Assembly (NCBI GenBank): GCA_947490035.1
Contig: CANLGS010000111.1
Location: 1 to 8,855 of the forward strand
DNA: 8,855 bases
Direction of reading: 5' to 3'
Source: Gemmataceae bacterium
Lineage (GTDB): Bacteria; Planctomycetota; Planctomycetia; Gemmatales; Gemmataceae
Shown: positions 1-6,078 of the stretch, piece by piece
How the letters are laid out: each line of letters begins with the position of its first letter
Position numbering within the stretch: the stretch's first letter is position 1
Made by a program: the position numbers and the translations under genes
Notes under the pieces: model-generated
Told to the model about the DNA's origin: nothing
The model's input: the letters and a program-made list of their open reading frames with translations, nothing else
Database searches by the model: none

Positions 1-801
1 CTCGAGGACATCGGGTGCGTCGCGGTCCACAACACGCCGGGGCTGGTGGGCGCGCTGCTCGTGGGCGTGAGCGCGGCGAAGGCGTTCGCGTTCGGGCTGG
101 GCGTGCCGCTCATCGCGGTGAACCACGTCGCGAGCCACATCTACGCGTGCCGGCTCGCGGCCGGTCGCGACATCTTCCCGTGCCTGGGGCTGGTCGTGAG
201 CGGCGGGCACACGGCGCTGTTCCGCTGTGACACCGCGTTGTCACTCGAACTGCTCGGCGGCACGCGCGACGACGCCGCCGGCGAAGCGTTCGACAAGGTC
301 GCGGCGATCCTGGGGCTGGGCTTTCCCGGCGGGCCGGCGGTCGAGCGCGAAGCGGCTCAGGGCAACCCGAAGGCGTACAACTTCCCGCGCTCGTTCCTCG
401 ACGGTCGCCTGGAGTTCAGCTTCAGCGGGTTGAAAACGGCGGTGCTGTACGCGTGCCACGGGCAGGACGTGAAGAAGGCGACCCCGCCCGGACCCGGCCA
501 GAAGCGCGCCGATCTCGCCGCGAGCTTTCAGGCCGCCGTGGTGGACGTGCTGACGATGAAGTGCAAGCAGGCGCTGCGCAAGACCGGGCTGACGCGACTC
601 GCGGTCGGCGGCGGCGTGAGCGCGAACAAGCCGCTGCGCGCGGCGCTGGAGGCGATGTGTGCGAAGGAGGGCGCGGAGCTGTTCATCCCGCCGCTGTCGT
701 TGTGCACGGACAACGCGGCGATGGCCGCGCTCGCGGTGGAGAAGTGGAAGCTCGGCGCCTTCGCCCCGGCGGACTTGGACGCCGAACCGAACTGGCTGTA
801 G
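1..801 (+). CDS. tsaD: tRNA N6-adenosine threonylcarbamoyltransferase TsaD, 5'-truncated by the window edge
   Basis: TsaD (Kae1/YgjD family, ASKHA fold) transfers threonylcarbamoyl from TC-AMP to A37 of ANN-decoding tRNAs in the cytoplasm, working with TsaB and TsaE. The frame is open from base 1 and 266 residues are visible. The family is usually about 340 residues, so roughly 75-80 N-terminal residues lie outside the window; internal ATGs such as the one at 46 are not starts. Visible landmarks are the HxxxH metal motif (NHVASH, His codons at 124 and 136), the SGGHTAL loop from about 202, the SFSGLKTAV segment, GGGVSANKPLR, and the C-terminal CTDNAAM motif that carries the catalytic Asp metal ligand. 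The usual GPGL near the start reads NTPGL here, a mild variant. The stop at 799-801 is 12 bp before palindromic element PE1, and the next gene is convergent. Identification is secure. Confidence 0.96.
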   Translation, partial: LEDIGCVAVHNTPGLVGALLVGVSAAKAFAFGLGVPLIAVNHVASHIYACRLAAGRDIFPCLGLVVSGGHTALFRCDTALSLELLGGTRDDAAGEAFDKVAAILGLGFPGGPAVEREAAQGNPKAYNFPRSFLDGRLEFSFSGLKTAVLYACHGQDVKKATPPGPGQKRADLAASFQAAVVDVLTMKCKQALRKTGLTRLAVGGGVSANKPLRAALEAMCAKEGAELFIPPLSLCTDNAAMAALAVEKWKLGAFAPADLDAEPNWL

Positions 802-812
802 CCTTCGGCAGC

Positions 813-914
813 AGGCAGTGAAGAGTGGGCAGTGGGCAGTGGGCAGAGAAGACCAAGCAAAGACTTGGTGCCTTCCGCTTGGTCTTCTCTGCCCACTGCC
901 CACTCTTCACTGCC
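813..914. repeat. Palindromic element PE1 (GGGCAGT heptad family)
   Basis: The left arm 814-858 and right arm 877-914 are reverse complements over 38 nt. The only difference is one extra 7-nt unit (AGTGGGC) in the left arm; the loop is 859-876. Reading from 813, the left arm divides into consecutive 7-mers: AGGCAGT, GAAGAGT, two exact GGGCAGT, then GGGCAGA. The element fills the gap between the convergent ends of tsaD and the small basic gene. It could form a very stable hairpin and may act as a bidirectional terminator, although no U-tract follows the stem. PE4 belongs to the same family. Confidence 0.93.
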
Positions 915-922
915 CACTATTT

Positions 923-1177
923 CTACGCCTTCGGCTTCTCGGCCGGGGCGGGCGCGGCGGGCGCCTTCGCGGCGACCTTCTTCGCCTTCTTCTTGGCCTC
1001 GCGCACGACCTTTTCTTTCGCCTTGCGTTCCTTCTCGACGATCTCGAACTTCGCCATCTCCGCGTTCACCTTCTCGCGCTCCTCCTTCGGGAGGTACGCG
1101 CCCGGCCCGAGGCGATCCTCGTACTTCTTGCGGCGCTTCTCGGTCGCCTTCCGCTTCACGGTCGCGGGGTTACCCAT
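923..1177 (-). CDS. Small Lys/Ala-rich basic protein, function unknown
   Basis: This encodes an 84-residue cytoplasmic protein that I cannot assign to a family. The start at 1177 is chosen because AAGGAG (complement of 1184-1189) sits 6 nt upstream. A longer in-frame start at 1207 would place that Shine-Dalgarno sequence inside the gene. Residues 1-20 are strongly basic (KRKATEKRRKKYE). Residues 20-35 form a small Gly/Pro-containing segment (DRLGPGAYLPKEE). Residues 35-65 are charged and heptad-like, probably one long helix. The tail from about 60 is Lys/Ala/Pro low complexity (AKKKAKKVAAK, then an AP-rich end). There is no signal peptide or membrane segment. Charge and layout suggest nucleic acid or ribosome binding, as in histone H1-like tails, but that is inference. 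The gene is convergent with tsaD and divergent from the methyltransferase. Lys-rich coding sequence and a strong ribosome site support a real gene. Confidence 0.8.
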   Translation of the reverse strand: MGNPATVKRKATEKRRKKYEDRLGPGAYLPKEEREKVNAEMAKFEIVEKERKAKEKVVREAKKKAKKVAAKAPAAPAPAEKPKA

Positions 1178-1183
1178 GATCGA

Positions 1184-1189
1184 CTCCTT
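1184..1189 (-). promoter_or_regulatory. Shine-Dalgarno site of the small basic protein gene
   Basis: On the minus strand this reads AAGGAG, 6 nt before the ATG at 1177. It is the clearest ribosome binding site in the window and it fixes the start of the gene. Confidence 0.8.
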
Positions 1190-1258
1190 ATGTACTCTGT
1201 GTGTCACAACTGATTCGGTCTAAGGTAGCAGTGAAGCACGCGAACGGCGAGGGCGACT

Positions 1259-1313
1259 GTTGTAGGACAGGCCGCCGGCCTGTCAAAGCAACGACAGACC
1301 GGCGGCCTACAAC
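1259..1313. repeat. Palindromic element PE2 (ACAGGC-N5-GCCTGT family)
   Basis: The left arm 1259-1284 pairs with 1293-1313 around an 8-nt loop. The right arm lacks 5 nt (GTCCT when aligned) and has one G-to-A change. The left arm is itself a palindrome, GACAGGC-CGCCG-GCCTGTC. The core ACAGGC-N5-GCCTGT is shared with PE3. The element lies in the 152-bp divergent gap between the basic protein gene and the methyltransferase, so it cannot be a terminator for either gene's 3' end. I saw no convincing promoter in the remainder of this gap. Confidence 0.88.
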
Positions 1314-1329
1314 TCGGATAAGGCGAGTT

Positions 1330-2496
1330 ATGGACCTGGAAACGTTTCGAGAACTGCTCGCACCTCCAGGGCAACGCGCCCTCAAGCAAGCGGTTTCGAT
1401 GCAACCGACGGAAGCCGCGCTCCTCGCGGGCATCGCGTCGCTGCGCAAATATCACTCGGCGGCACTCGCGACGGCCGCGCTCGAAACGGCCCTCCTGCGG
1501 CTCAAGGCACGCGACAAGTTCACCCACGCCGACCGCATGTACTTCACGCGCGAAGCGCTCGAACAGTCCACGAGCGAGGTCGTCGCACGCCACCGCGCGG
1601 CCCGCTTCGCCGGGTTCGGGCACGTCGCGGACCTGTGCTGCGGCATCGGCGCCGACGCCCTCGCGCTCGCCGCGACCGGCTTGACCGTGGACGCGGTGGA
1701 CACCGACGCGCTTCGCGTCGCGATGGCGGAAGTCAACGCCCTGGCGCTCGGATTGCAGGACCGCGTGCGCGGAATCGTAGGCGACGCACTGGCGGTCTCG
1801 CTCGACGCGAAGGCCGCGTTCGCCGACCCGAACCGCCGCGCCGACGGCCGCCGCCACCTCAGCCCGGAAGACTACACGCCCTCGTTGAGCGCGCTTCGCG
1901 CGCGGTTCGCGCCGGGGTTCCCGCTCGCGGTGAAGATCGCGCCCGGCGTCGCACGCTCCGACCTTCCTCCGGATGCAGAAGCCGAGTTCATCTCGCTCCG
2001 CGGCGAAATGAAAGAGTGCGTGCTGTGGTTCGGCGCGCTGCGTGGCACCTCACGGCACGCGACTCTCCTGCCGTCGGGCGATACGCTCGCGGCCGAAGTG
2101 CCGCGCGACTCGGCGCCGCTCGCTCCGGTCGGCGCGGTGCTGTACGACCCCGGCGCGGCCGTGACGCGAGCCGGGTTGGTTCACGACCTCGCGGCGCGCA
2201 TCGGCGCGGAACCCATCGACTTCGAGGTGCAACTCCTGACATCCGAGAAGCACACGCCCACCGCGTTCGCGACCGCGTTCGCAGTGGAACACGCGGCCCC
2301 GTTTCACCCCAAACACCTGCGCGATTACCTCCGCGCGCATCGGGTCGGGCGCGTCACGCTGGTGAAACGCGGGTCGTCGGCCGACGCCGACGCCGTGCTG
2401 CGGGCGCTGAAGTTGGTTGGGTCGAACCACAAAACGCTGCTGCTCACGCGCTCCGGCGGGGTTCACACCGCGATCGTGTGCGAGCGGCTTGTCTGA
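1330..2496 (+). CDS. Class I SAM-dependent methyltransferase with THUMP-like C-terminal domain
   Basis: This is a 388-residue cytoplasmic protein, probably an RNA or nucleic acid methyltransferase; the substrate is unknown. Residues 1-95 are a helical N-terminal region. The Rossmann core follows, with SAM motif I DLCCGIGAD at 101-109, the acidic ribose-binding position at Asp124 (AVDTD), and DPNRR at 166-170 where many methyltransferases carry a (D/N)PPY-type motif. The C-terminal 70-80 residues (HPKHLRDYLRAH, then VTLVKRGSSADAD and a final HTAIVCERL strand) match the THUMP-like domain seen in this family. The start at 1330 is chosen because the longer in-frame reading from 1201 runs through PE2 and adds a repeat-derived leader; a weak AAGGCGAG precedes the ATG. 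The stop codon falls inside PE3. The family is secure at domain level, not at substrate level. Confidence 0.88.
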   Translation: MDLETFRELLAPPGQRALKQAVSMQPTEAALLAGIASLRKYHSAALATAALETALLRLKARDKFTHADRMYFTREALEQSTSEVVARHRAARFAGFGHVADLCCGIGADALALAATGLTVDAVDTDALRVAMAEVNALALGLQDRVRGIVGDALAVSLDAKAAFADPNRRADGRRHLSPEDYTPSLSALRARFAPGFPLAVKIAPGVARSDLPPDAEAEFISLRGEMKECVLWFGALRGTSRHATLLPSGDTLAAEVPRDSAPLAPVGAVLYDPGAAVTRAGLVHDLAARIGAEPIDFEVQLLTSEKHTPTAFATAFAVEHAAPFHPKHLRDYLRAHRVGRVTLVKRGSSADADAVLRALKLVGSNHKTLLLTRSGGVHTAIVCERLV

Positions 2497-2537
2497 TCTT
2501 GTGGCACAGGCTTCCAGCCTGTGCCACAAGATCAGAC
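2491..2537. repeat. Palindromic element PE3, overlapping the methyltransferase stop codon
   Basis: This is a perfect inverted repeat: 22-nt arms at 2491-2512 and 2516-2537 around a 3-nt TCC loop. Its core ACAGGC-TTCCA-GCCTGT is the same layout as the left arm of PE2. The last sense codon (2491-2493) and the TGA (2494-2496) of the methyltransferase lie in the left arm. It sits between two co-directional genes and could act as an intrinsic hairpin, but there is no T-run after it. Confidence 0.93.
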
Positions 2538-2551
2538 CTTCGCATTTGAGG

Positions 2552-2580
2552 TTGACGCGCCCCGCGCGCGAAGTCATACC
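2552..2580 (+). promoter_or_regulatory. Possible sigma-70-like promoter of the TIGR03067 gene
   Basis: TTGACG at 2552-2557 matches five of six positions of the -35 consensus. After 17 nt, CATACC at 2575-2580 is a poor -10. It lies 37 bp before the start at 2617 and just downstream of PE3. Weak evidence only. Confidence 0.25.
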
Positions 2581-2616
2581 GCCACCAAATCGGTTCCAGT
2601 TTTCGGGGGGCGTGCA

Positions 2617-3099
2617 ATGTTTCGCGTGGGGTCACTTATGAGTGTGATGACTTTCGGTGCGGTGGCGTTCGCGGACCCGCCGGCGGCCGCGCCGACGTCG
2701 GACCTTAACAAGATGCAGGGCTACTGGAAGCCGCTCCAGTGCGAGTTCGAGGGCAAGCCGCAGATGCCCGCTGCCGTGATGAATCAGGTGACGGTGGTGT
2801 TCGACAAGAGCGAATATCACCTGTATTTCAAGGACAAACCTAATGCGATGGGCCAACCGGTCATCTTCCGGCTGGCGCTGGCGAACATCGCGCTCGACGA
2901 GAAACCCTCGCCGAAGTCGATCACCTTCGAGTTCGCCGACGGCCCGCAGAAGGGCAAGAAGTGCCACGGCATCTACGAAGTGGCGGGCAACCAACTGAAG
3001 ATGTGCTACGGCCCGTCGGACAAGCCGAAGCCGGCCAAGTTCGAGTCCAGCGCGAACAGCGGCTACTTCCTCGAAACGTGGGCGCGACAGGTGAAGTGA
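2617..3099 (+). CDS. Exported TIGR03067 domain protein
   Basis: This is a 160-residue protein of the planctomycete family TIGR03067, whose biochemical role is unknown. Residues 1-19 form a short signal peptide with a hydrophobic core and AFA before Asp20, so cleavage after residue 19 and export are likely. The domain begins with DLNKMQGYW at about 29-36, matching the family's D-x-LQG-x-W opening. It continues through an EGK turn, alternating beta-strand segments, and the late signature HGIYEVAGNQLKMCYG. The product ends about 35 residues after that, the usual place, so the gene is complete. The ATG at 2617 is chosen because it gives the full signal peptide and follows a G-run. In-frame codons back to 2521 lie in or just after PE3 and read as filler, and the ATG at 2638 would shorten the signal peptide. 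PE4 begins 1 bp after the stop. Confidence 0.88.
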   Translation: MFRVGSLMSVMTFGAVAFADPPAAAPTSDLNKMQGYWKPLQCEFEGKPQMPAAVMNQVTVVFDKSEYHLYFKDKPNAMGQPVIFRLALANIALDEKPSPKSITFEFADGPQKGKKCHGIYEVAGNQLKMCYGPSDKPKPAKFESSANSGYFLETWARQVK

Positions 3100-3100
3100 C

Positions 3101-3217
3101 GAGCAGCGGGCAGTGTACAGTGGGCGGTGAGCAGTGAGGACAAAAGGCAAGAACCGCTCGTCGGTTCGGGTCTTTTGTCTTCACTGTCCACCGCCCACTG
3201 CACACTGCCCGCTGCTC
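3101..3217. repeat. Palindromic element PE4 (GGGCAGT heptad family)
   Basis: The left arm 3101-3146 and right arm 3172-3217 are 46 nt each, with about four mismatches. The left arm reads as in-phase 7-mers from 3101: GAGCAGC, GGGCAGT, GTACAGT, GGGCGGT and GAGCAGT. An inner hairpin GAACCG/CGGTTC (3151-3156 and 3162-3167) sits in the loop. It is the same family as PE1, but more degenerate and with a different inner stem and loop. It separates two co-directional genes. Confidence 0.92.
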
Positions 3218-3228
3218 AGGCGTACAAT
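3199..3228 (+). promoter_or_regulatory. Possible promoter of mutS2, with its -35 inside the PE4 arm
   Basis: TACAAT at 3223-3228 matches five of six positions of the -10 consensus. TGCACA at 3199-3204 is a four-of-six -35 at 18-nt spacing and lies in the right arm of PE4. A transcript starting near 3235 would suit a mutS2 start at 3273 or 3312 but not a TTG at 3234. Low confidence. Confidence 0.25.
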
Positions 3229-3311
3229 TCCCCTTGCCCGAACCCGGCGCCGCGCCGACGTGTCCTGCGGGCATGGTTACCCTCGACGCACAACAGACTG
3301 ATCCGGCCCTC

Positions 3312-5312
3312 ATGGACGCTCACACGCTCGACCTCCTCGGGTTCGACAAGGTCCGCGCCTTGCTCGCCGAGTACGCCGCCTCGTCGTTCGGGCGCGACCT
3401 CGCACGCCAGATCGAGCCGTCGCTCGACGCCGATGCCATCCGCAAGGAAATATCGCTCACGTCGGAAATGGTGACCGCGTTGGGGCTGAACCAGGCGCCG
3501 CCGTTCGGCGGGTTGCACGACGTTCGCCTGATCGCACGCCGCGCCGCGATCGGCACCATGCTCACCGCCGAGCAACTCATCGAGGTGGCCGAATCGCTCA
3601 ACTGCACCGGGGCGATGTACCGCTACCGGATGCGCCTCGCGGAACACCTGTCCGGCATCATCGACCACCTGTCCGGCATCGAAGACCTCGGCACGGTCGG
3701 CAAGTCCATCGGCGGGTGCATCGACGGCCGCGCCCACGTCCTCGACATGGCGAGTCGCAACCTCGCGGCCGTGCGCCAGAAGCTCTACGACCTCGACGAG
3801 AAGGTGAAGGCGGAGATTCGGCGCCTGCTCCGCGACCCGGAACTACGCAAGATTCTCAGTTATCCGAACGCGACCGTTCACGGCGATCACTACGTTCTGC
3901 CCGTCTCGGTGAACCACCGGCACAAGGTGCAGGGCGTCGTTCACCGCATGAGCGGCACCGGCGAAACGGTGTTCATCGAACCCGCGAGCATCTCCAATCT
4001 GAGCGCCGAGCGCGTGCAACTGAAGGCCGACGAAGACCGCGAAGTGAATCGCGTGCTGCGGCGCTTGAGTAGCGAAGTCGGCCGCGTCGCGAAGCCGCTG
4101 GTGTTCGCCCTCGATGTGATCGCGAAGCTCGACCTGATTACCGCGAAGGCCCGCTACGCACGCGACTTCGGCATGTACCCGCCGGACGTGAACACCGAAG
4201 GCCGGCTCTGGCTCAGGCAAGCAAGACACCCACTCCTCGAAGCGCTCTTCCGCAACGACCCTGCACCGAGCGCGGAGCGCGGAACGCGGAACGCGGAACA
4301 GAAGACGAACGAAGAAACGAAAGCAGCCGACCCACCGGATTCCGATTCTTCCACTCCGCGATCCGCGATCCGCGTTCCGCGCTCCGTTGTGCCGATCGAC
4401 GTGCGGCTGGGGATCGGGTTCAACCTGCTGGTCATCACCGGGCCGAACACCGGCGGCAAAACGGTCACGCTGAAAACCACCGGTCTGCTCTGTCTCATGG
4501 CGCAGTGCGGGATGCACCTCCCCGCGGGCGAAGGAAGTATGGTTCCGGTGTTCCGGCACATCCTCGCGGACATCGGCGACGAGCAAAGTCTGGAACAGTC
4601 GCTCAGCACGTTCAGCTCGCACATCTCGCGCATCGCGTCCATCTTCAAGGTCGCTAACGATCAAAGCTTAATCCTCTTGGACGAACTCGGCTCCGGCACC
4701 GACCCGACGGAAGGCGCGGCGCTCGGCCGCGCGATCCTCGATCAACTCGATACCGTCGGCTGCCGCGCGATCGTGACCACGCACCTCGGCGACTTGAAGA
4801 CGTATGCGTTCAACAACGACCGGGCCGAGAACGGGGCAGTCGAGTTCGACATCGAGACGATGCGGCCGACGTACCGGCTGCACATCGGCCAGTTCGGGAT
4901 GAGCAACGCGCTGAAGATCGCGCGCCGCCTCAAGTTGCCGAAGGAGTTGTTGAGGAAGGCGCACCGTTACCTCAAGAAGCGCGGGGGCCGCACCGGGGAA
5001 CTCGCCCGGCTTCAAGAGTTGCGGCTGGAAGCGGAGCAGGCGAAGGTCGAAGCGCTCGCGGCGCGGCACGACGCGGACCGCGAGAAGGAGTCGTTCGCCC
5101 GCGAGCGCGCCGCGCTCGACAAGGAAGTTACGGACAGGGCCGCGCTTCACGAACTGCGCACGAACCTGAAAACCGGCACCGTGGTGACCGTGCAGCGGTT
5201 CGGCTCGACCGGCAAGGTGATGAAGGTTGACGCGAAGAAGCAGACCGTCACCGTGAGCGTCGGCATCGGCCAGTGGGAAGTGCCGTTCGAGGAGATATTC
5301 CCGATCTCCTGA
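3312..5312 (+). CDS. mutS2: MutS2-family ATPase lacking the Smr domain, with an in-frame repeat insertion
   Basis: MutS2 is a MutS-like ATPase implicated in suppressing recombination and, in Bacillus, in acting on collided ribosomes. This product is 666 residues; the family is usually 750-800. MDAHTLDLLGFDKV is the standard MutS2 opening, so 3312 is preferred over the ATG at 3273 (M14 of a longer reading) and the TTG at 3234, although no clear Shine-Dalgarno precedes it. The core/clamp region runs to about 313 (ARHPLLEALFR). Residues about 316-358 are an insertion encoded by PE5. The ATPase has Walker A TGPNTGGKT at 376-384, Walker B LILLDELGSGTDP with Asp457 and Glu458, and the switch His491 in TTH. 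A coiled coil (about 550-615) and a KOW-like barrel end the protein at FEEIFPIS. No Smr domain follows; PE6 starts within a few bases of the stop. Recognition of the family is secure; function without Smr is uncertain. Confidence 0.94.
   Translation: MDAHTLDLLGFDKVRALLAEYAASSFGRDLARQIEPSLDADAIRKEISLTSEMVTALGLNQAPPFGGLHDVRLIARRAAIGTMLTAEQLIEVAESLNCTGAMYRYRMRLAEHLSGIIDHLSGIEDLGTVGKSIGGCIDGRAHVLDMASRNLAAVRQKLYDLDEKVKAEIRRLLRDPELRKILSYPNATVHGDHYVLPVSVNHRHKVQGVVHRMSGTGETVFIEPASISNLSAERVQLKADEDREVNRVLRRLSSEVGRVAKPLVFALDVIAKLDLITAKARYARDFGMYPPDVNTEGRLWLRQARHPLLEALFRNDPAPSAERGTRNAEQKTNEETKAADPPDSDSSTPRSAIRVPRSVVPIDVRLGIGFNLLVITGPNTGGKTVTLKTTGLLCLMAQCGMHLPAGEGSMVPVFRHILADIGDEQSLEQSLSTFSSHISRIASIFKVANDQSLILLDELGSGTDPTEGAALGRAILDQLDTVGCRAIVTTHLGDLKTYAFNNDRAENGAVEFDIETMRPTYRLHIGQFGMSNALKIARRLKLPKELLRKAHRYLKKRGGRTGELARLQELRLEAEQAKVEALAARHDADREKESFARERAALDKEVTDRAALHELRTNLKTGTVVTVQRFGSTGKVMKVDAKKQTVTVSVGIGQWEVPFEEIFPIS
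4270..4386. repeat. Palindromic element PE5, inserted in frame within mutS2 (NCGCGGA heptad family)
   Basis: The left arm has four 7-mers from 4270 to 4297 (two GCGCGGA, then two ACGCGGA). The right arm has four complementary TCCGCGN 7-mers from 4355 to 4382 plus TCCG. The arms pair perfectly over 18 nt at the outer end (left from 4273, right to 4386) and then with single mismatches; the loop is about 55 nt. The element lies wholly within mutS2 and is translated, with arms giving AERGTRNAE and SAIRVPRS. Those residues interrupt the normally short link between the core domain and the ATPase domain. Confidence 0.88.
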
Positions 5313-5315
5313 TAC

Positions 5316-5453
5316 CAGAAGAGGCAGAAGAGGAGCCGCACGATAAACGCAGAAGAAAGACACGATCCGAGAAAGCAGCAGACTGTTTTCAATACAGTCC
5401 TCTCTTCTCTGATCGTGTCTTTCTTCTGCGTTTATCGTGCGGCTCCTCTTCTG
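5316..5453. repeat. Palindromic element PE6, overlapping the cbiM 3' end
   Basis: The arms 5325-5367 and 5411-5453 are perfect 43-nt reverse complements. Pairing continues with a few more bases after one mismatch, and an inner hairpin GACTGT/ACAGTC lies at 5381-5386 and 5394-5399. The 9-mer CAGAAGAGG occurs twice in tandem at 5316-5333, starting 3 bp after the mutS2 stop. The right arm contains the cbiM stop and its last six codons. Perfect arms suggest a recent arrival or strong selection for pairing. It lies between convergent genes, so a bidirectional terminator role is also possible. Confidence 0.93.
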
Positions 5454-6070
5454 TCGCCAAGCATTTCAGGCTTCACCTTCTCCAGGTAGCTCACCAGCAC
5501 GCCGAGCATCAGCCCTTCGATAATCACGACCGGCACGTGCGCGAGCAGCACCAACTGCGCGAGCCGTTCCCAGTTCTCCTTGCCGCCGAGCAGGAGCGCG
5601 AGGAAGTTCAGCGCGACCGCGCCGGCCACGGCACCGCCGCCCAATAGTACGCCGCGCGCGAACGCCGGCACTCGCGCCTTCCGCAGAAGCGGGTACAGCG
5701 CGCCGGCCGCGAGCGCGGGCACGCCCACGATGCACGCGTTGATGCCGATGGTGGTGAGGCCGCCGTGACCGACGAGTCGGTATTGCAGGAACAGTCCGAC
5801 GGCGACCGCGAGCGGCGCGCGGCGGCCGAGGACGACGCCGACCAACCCGTTGAGGATGAGGTGAACGCTGGTCGGCACGACGACGAGCGGGAGGTGAATG
5901 CTCGACGCGACGAAGAACGCGGCCGTCAGCACGCCGATGCGCGGAATCTCTTCTTCGCGCACCGCGTACATCGCCACGGCGAGCATGACCGCGAGGCCGG
6001 CGAACCCGGACGCCCACCACGCGGTAGAGAGCGCCCCGTCCGACAGGTGAACGGCGAAGAGTATTGGCAT
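5432..6070 (-). CDS. cbiM: CbiM-type cobalt/nickel ECF transporter substrate-binding permease
   Basis: CbiM is the membrane S-component that binds Co2+ or Ni2+ in an energy-coupling factor transporter, normally with CbiQ (T-component), the ATPase CbiO and often CbiN. The product is 212 residues and very hydrophobic, with about six to seven membrane segments. Family landmarks are HLSDGALS at 8-15 (the MHIPDG-type metal loop), EIPRIGVLTAAFF at 41-53, the TSVHLILNG motif with His70 as the second metal ligand, GHGGLTTIGIN at 101-111, and a hydrophobic C-terminal half ending near SYLEKVKPEML. The start at 6070 is preferred because the longer reading from a GTG at 6157 translates PE7. A purine-rich stretch GGAGAGGG, contributed by PE7, lies about 9 nt upstream. 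The last six residues (RRGAAR) and the stop come from PE6. No cbiN, cbiQ, cbiO or cobalamin riboswitch is nearby. Whether the metal is Co or Ni cannot be decided. Confidence 0.88.
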   Translation of the reverse strand: MPILFAVHLSDGALSTAWWASGFAGLAVMLAVAMYAVREEEIPRIGVLTAAFFVASSIHLPLVVVPTSVHLILNGLVGVVLGRRAPLAVAVGLFLQYRLVGHGGLTTIGINACIVGVPALAAGALYPLLRKARVPAFARGVLLGGGAVAGAVALNFLALLLGGKENWERLAQLVLLAHVPVVIIEGLMLGVLVSYLEKVKPEMLGDRRGAAR

Positions 6071-6078
6071 TTGGTTTG

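Noticed and set aside
813..914. CRISPR array or spacer-repeat structure
   Set aside because: The 7-bp units are contiguous with no spacers and are mirrored in a palindrome; no cas gene is near.
1201..1329. N-terminal extension of the methyltransferase
   Set aside because: It would translate PE2 and give a leader with repeat-derived, non-conserved residues.
1635..2549. Plus-strand open frame inside the methyltransferase
   Set aside because: The Arg-rich translation in the +1 frame has no motifs; the methyltransferase frame carries all the conserved ones.
3234..3311. Upstream TTG or ATG start of MutS2
   Set aside because: The extra residues (Pro/Ala-rich) do not resemble the family, which normally opens at the MDAHTL-like segment.
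4257..4385. Intein in MutS2
   Set aside because: Far too short and lacking splicing motifs or flanking Cys/Ser/Asn signature; it is a palindrome-derived insertion.
5316..5453. Insertion sequence end or complete transposon
   Set aside because: There is no transposase frame in or near the element; it is non-coding apart from the overlap with cbiM.
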